Origin: an uncultured Collinsella sp.
Lineage (GTDB): Bacteria; Actinomycetota; Coriobacteriia; Coriobacteriales; Coriobacteriaceae
Direction of reading: 5' to 3'
DNA: 15,923 bases
Assembly (NCBI GenBank): GCA_902489295.1
Contig: CABTZM010000033.1
Coordinates: 1 to 15,923, forward strand
In this document: piece by piece, positions 14,038 to 15,923 of the stretch
Position numbering within the stretch: position 1 is the stretch's first letter
Layout: every line of letters starts with the position of its first letter
Notes under the pieces: generated by a model
Databases searched by the model: none
What the model saw: only the letters and a program-made list of their open reading frames with translations
Told to the model about the DNA's origin: nothing
Translations under genes and position numbers: made by a program

Positions 14038-14166
14038 GTAATCACATCCAATGCGTTGATGAATCGAGCAGAGGATACTTTAGAGCTTTTGCAAGGGAAA
14101 CGTAAGGTCTTTGCCAAGAACTATATGAACTCGCCAAATTATCAAGTGCTAATCCGCAAACGTTGA
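14038..14166 (+). pseudogene. 3' remnant of an unidentified gene (42 codons)
   Basis: The plus-strand frame from GTA 14038 to TGA 14166 reads like a genuine protein C-terminus: VITSNALMNRAEDTLELL, then QGKRKVFAKNYMNSPNYQVL and IRKR before the stop. Its codon use is AT-richer than that of its neighbours. Upstream of 14038 the same frame is only antisense to the gtrA gene, so the 5' part is gone. I do not recognise the family. The composition suggests foreign origin and loss by deletion or insertion (inference). Confidence 0.45.
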
Positions 14167-14185
14167 AAATTTGCCCGTAAACGAG

Positions 14186-14235
14186 CAATGCCCACGAACA
14201 ACACAGCGCTCGACGCGCGTCATCTGTGGGCATTG
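14186..14235. repeat. 10-bp perfect inverted repeat after the second gtrA-like gene
   Basis: CAATGCCCAC (14186-14195) and GTGGGCATTG (14226-14235) are perfect inverted copies around 30 bases that hold a further CACAG/CTGTG pairing option. It sits 21 bases past the stop of the gene at 14256-14651, where a terminator is expected, but neither strand has a proper T-run. Confidence 0.55.
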
Positions 14236-14255
14236 TAAAGCTGTAAGGTTGCGAG

Positions 14256-14651
14256 TTACTTGGTCTCGTCGCCTTCCAGGAAGATCTTTCGGGTCACAAA
14301 GTTGTAGACCATGACAAGCGCGGTGGCGCAAATCTTGGCGATATTGGCCTCGAGCCCCAGGCCGGCGTTGAGTGTCAACACGATACCGTCGTTGAGTGCC
14401 AGGCCGATCACGGACAGCACGACAAAGATAATGAACTCGCGGCGGCGGCTCATGCCTTCCTTGTGCGCAAACACGTACTTCATGCTTGCGAGGTAGTTAA
14501 AGATGAGCGAGACGATAAAGCCGCTGGTATTGGCGATTAGGATGTTGAGGCCCAGACCGTAGTGGAGCAGATTCATAATGCCAAAGTCGATAACCGTGGC
14601 AATGACACCGACGACGCCAAATTTCATGATCTGCGCAAGGAGCTTTTGCAT
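14256..14651 (-). CDS. GtrA-family four-helix membrane protein, copy 2
   Basis: 131 residues from ATG 14651, with AAGGCAGG about 5-12 bases upstream. The frame continues to a TTG at 14714, but that extension (VIPAAPRRHH) overlaps a hairpin and looks non-coding. Four hydrophobic helices; signatures KFGVVGVIATVIDFG, NYLASMKYVFAHKEGMSRRR and RKIFLEGDE. The loop after helix 2 and the following LSVIGLALND are nearly the same as in copy 1, so the two are paralogues. A role in flipping or handling a lipid-linked sugar is inferred from the family. No glycosyltransferase lies beside it in the window, so the substrate is unknown. Confidence 0.9.
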   Translation of the reverse strand: MQKLLAQIMKFGVVGVIATVIDFGIMNLLHYGLGLNILIANTSGFIVSLIFNYLASMKYVFAHKEGMSRRREFIIFVVLSVIGLALNDGIVLTLNAGLGLEANIAKICATALVMVYNFVTRKIFLEGDETK

Positions 14652-14681
14652 GGTACCTGCCTTATGGTGGCGCCGGGGCGC

Positions 14682-14722
14682 CGCGGGGATGACAAACTCA
14701 GCAAGTTTAGCCAATCCCCACG
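14682..14722 (-). other. Hairpin between the fructose-bisphosphatase and second gtrA genes
   Basis: CGCGGGGAT (14682-14690) pairs with ATCCCCACG (14714-14722), with AAACT/AGTTT paired inside the loop. On the minus strand it lies just past the fructose-bisphosphatase stop. No T-run follows, so it may be a weak terminator or an RNA processing or stability element. Confidence 0.45.
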
Positions 14723-14729
14723 GGTGGTG

Positions 14730-15923
14730 CTAGGCGCGCTCCTCGATAGCACCGTTTCTATATGCATCGAGCAGCTGGCGCAGGTCTTGGATCTGGCTGC
14801 GGATCTTGGCTCCGGAATCGGTGTCGCTCACCATGCGGCGACGGTCTGCTTGGTCAAAACGGTTGGTCTCGCTTTCGATGTCCACGTTGCGCGTGAGTGC
14901 CTCGGCAACCGTCGTAAAGGCCCGGTGCGACTTGAGGCGGCAGCCGCGCGAGCTCGAGATGAGCGTATAGCCGGCGATACCCGTCTTGGGGTGGTAGGCG
15001 CGGCAGAAGCCGCCATCGATGACCAGCAGCTTGCCCTCGGCGCGGATGGGCTGCTCGCCCTTGGTGGTCTTGACGGGCGTGTGGCCGTTGATGATGTGAC
15101 CGGTCGGTGAGCATGCCATGGGCGCGACGCCAAACTCGCGCATGATGTCATCGCAGACCGAGGGCGACTTGGTAAGCGTAAAGTACGGGTCCATCGGCTC
15201 GACCCAGGTGCTCTTATCGGCGATATAGGCGCGCTCAAAGGTGCGCACCAGGCGTCCGCTGGCGGGTGAGTTAAAGCCAATCCACAGGTACCACATCCAG
15301 TCGAGAGCGTCGCGGTCGCCCACGCGCCAGGCGCGGCGGGCGATGTGGTCGCAAAAATCGAGATAATCGCGGCCAGCGTGCCAGGTGCCCAGGCAGTTCA
15401 TGCTGCTAAAGGTGCCGTCTTCGTTGAGCGGCACGCAGCCATGGAACAGCAGGTTGCCGTTGGCGACCTTGTATATCGAGCCGTGGGAATAGAGGAAATC
15501 GATATGGCGATGCAGGTGATCGGCGGTGACAAACTCGGACACGAGCTTGTCGATGATGTGCTGCTCCTGGGGCGTGAGCGTATAGGGGTCCGTCGGGTCG
15601 ACGGTGGGGAAGTCGTTGGTCGTGAGCGGCCACACGCTGCCGTCGGCGAGCGTGACCGTGCCGGTGTCGTGGTCGATCTTGTCGAGTAACAGGCGGTCGG
15701 TCATGTCGAACTCGGGATGGCGCTGGATAATCTGACCCTCGAGCTTAAAGAGCAGCACGTTGATGGCCTTGATCAGCGGGGTGATGGACTCACCGGCGGT
15801 GTAGGTGGCATCGGCAAAGGCGACAAGCTCACGCAGCGAGATGCCGTAGTCGTTCTCCAGGATCTCGTAGTTGTCGTAGCGTAGGTTGTTGCGCAGCACC
15901 GTGGCGATGCAGGCGGGCTCACC
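14730..15923 (-). CDS. fbp: Class III fructose-1,6-bisphosphatase, 5' end missing
   Basis: The last 397 residues are visible; the start lies beyond the right edge. The Bacillus type is about 670 residues, so roughly the N-terminal 40%, including the first metal-binding motifs, is off-window. Family hallmarks seen: ANGNLLFHGCVPLNEDG, GHIINGHTPVKTTKGEQPIRA, the KLLVIDGGFCRAYHPKTGIAGYTL block, and an early RYDNYEILENDYGISLREL. The enzyme removes the 1-phosphate from fructose 1,6-bisphosphate in gluconeogenesis, in the cytoplasm, with Mn2+ as usual cofactor. The frame is open to the window edge. The gtrA-like gene 78 bases downstream is on the same strand, but the hairpin between them argues against tight coupling. 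Confidence 0.95.
   Translation of the reverse strand, partial: GEPACIATVLRNNLRYDNYEILENDYGISLRELVAFADATYTAGESITPLIKAINVLLFKLEGQIIQRHPEFDMTDRLLLDKIDHDTGTVTLADGSVWPLTTNDFPTVDPTDPYTLTPQEQHIIDKLVSEFVTADHLHRHIDFLYSHGSIYKVANGNLLFHGCVPLNEDGTFSSMNCLGTWHAGRDYLDFCDHIARRAWRVGDRDALDWMWYLWIGFNSPASGRLVRTFERAYIADKSTWVEPMDPYFTLTKSPSVCDDIMREFGVAPMACSPTGHIINGHTPVKTTKGEQPIRAEGKLLVIDGGFCRAYHPKTGIAGYTLISSSRGCRLKSHRAFTTVAEALTRNVDIESETNRFDQADRRRMVSDTDSGAKIRSQIQDLRQLLDAYRNGAIEERA

Noticed and set aside
14652..14714. TTG-initiated extension of the second gtrA-like protein.
   Set aside because: It overlaps a stable hairpin and a GGCGCC inverted repeat, and the GtrA family starts just before the KFGVVG motif.

Overview
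This window looks like chromosomal DNA of a high-GC, Gram-positive gut actinobacterium of the class Coriobacteriia, most likely Collinsella or a close relative. That placement is inference. It rests on the GC-rich third positions, the strong Shine-Dalgarno sequences, the class III fructose-bisphosphatase, the surface proteins with DUF4430 and InlB/Flg_new-type modules, and the FchA plus FolD pair. No rRNA, tRNA or CRISPR array was seen.

Left part (1-2132, all minus strand): a Tat-exported protein cut by the window edge, then two tandem paralogous lipoprotein genes. Each lipoprotein gene has its own hairpin terminator, and the same 19-nt word lies upstream of both.

2509-3998 (plus): a two-gene one-carbon module, an FchA-type cyclodeaminase/cyclohydrolase followed by a FolD homologue. 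The FolD has lost the lysine and glutamine of the cyclohydrolase centre, so the pair may divide the labour as MtdA and FchA do. An AT-rich 241-bp element with about 42-bp inverted ends (4031-4271) separates this module from the next gene.

4353-8213 (plus): a C69 dipeptidase with its own terminator, then a phasin-like coiled-coil protein and an ABC1/UbiB-family kinase in one probable operon.

8265-13412 (plus), the most interesting block: a cobalamin riboswitch leads into a 1262-residue exported protein. It has four transcobalamin-like DUF4430 modules, a PQQ-type beta-propeller, an InlB-type repeat, a low-complexity spacer and a C-terminal membrane anchor. A second, membrane-anchored DUF4430 protein follows directly. 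I read this as a B12-controlled surface corrinoid-capture (or corrinoid-dependent adhesion) system.

13413-15923: a pair of BIME-like inverted repeat modules between convergent genes, then on the minus strand two related GtrA-family membrane proteins. A 42-codon plus-strand coding relic lies between them. The 3' two-thirds of a class III fructose-1,6-bisphosphatase gene runs off the right edge.
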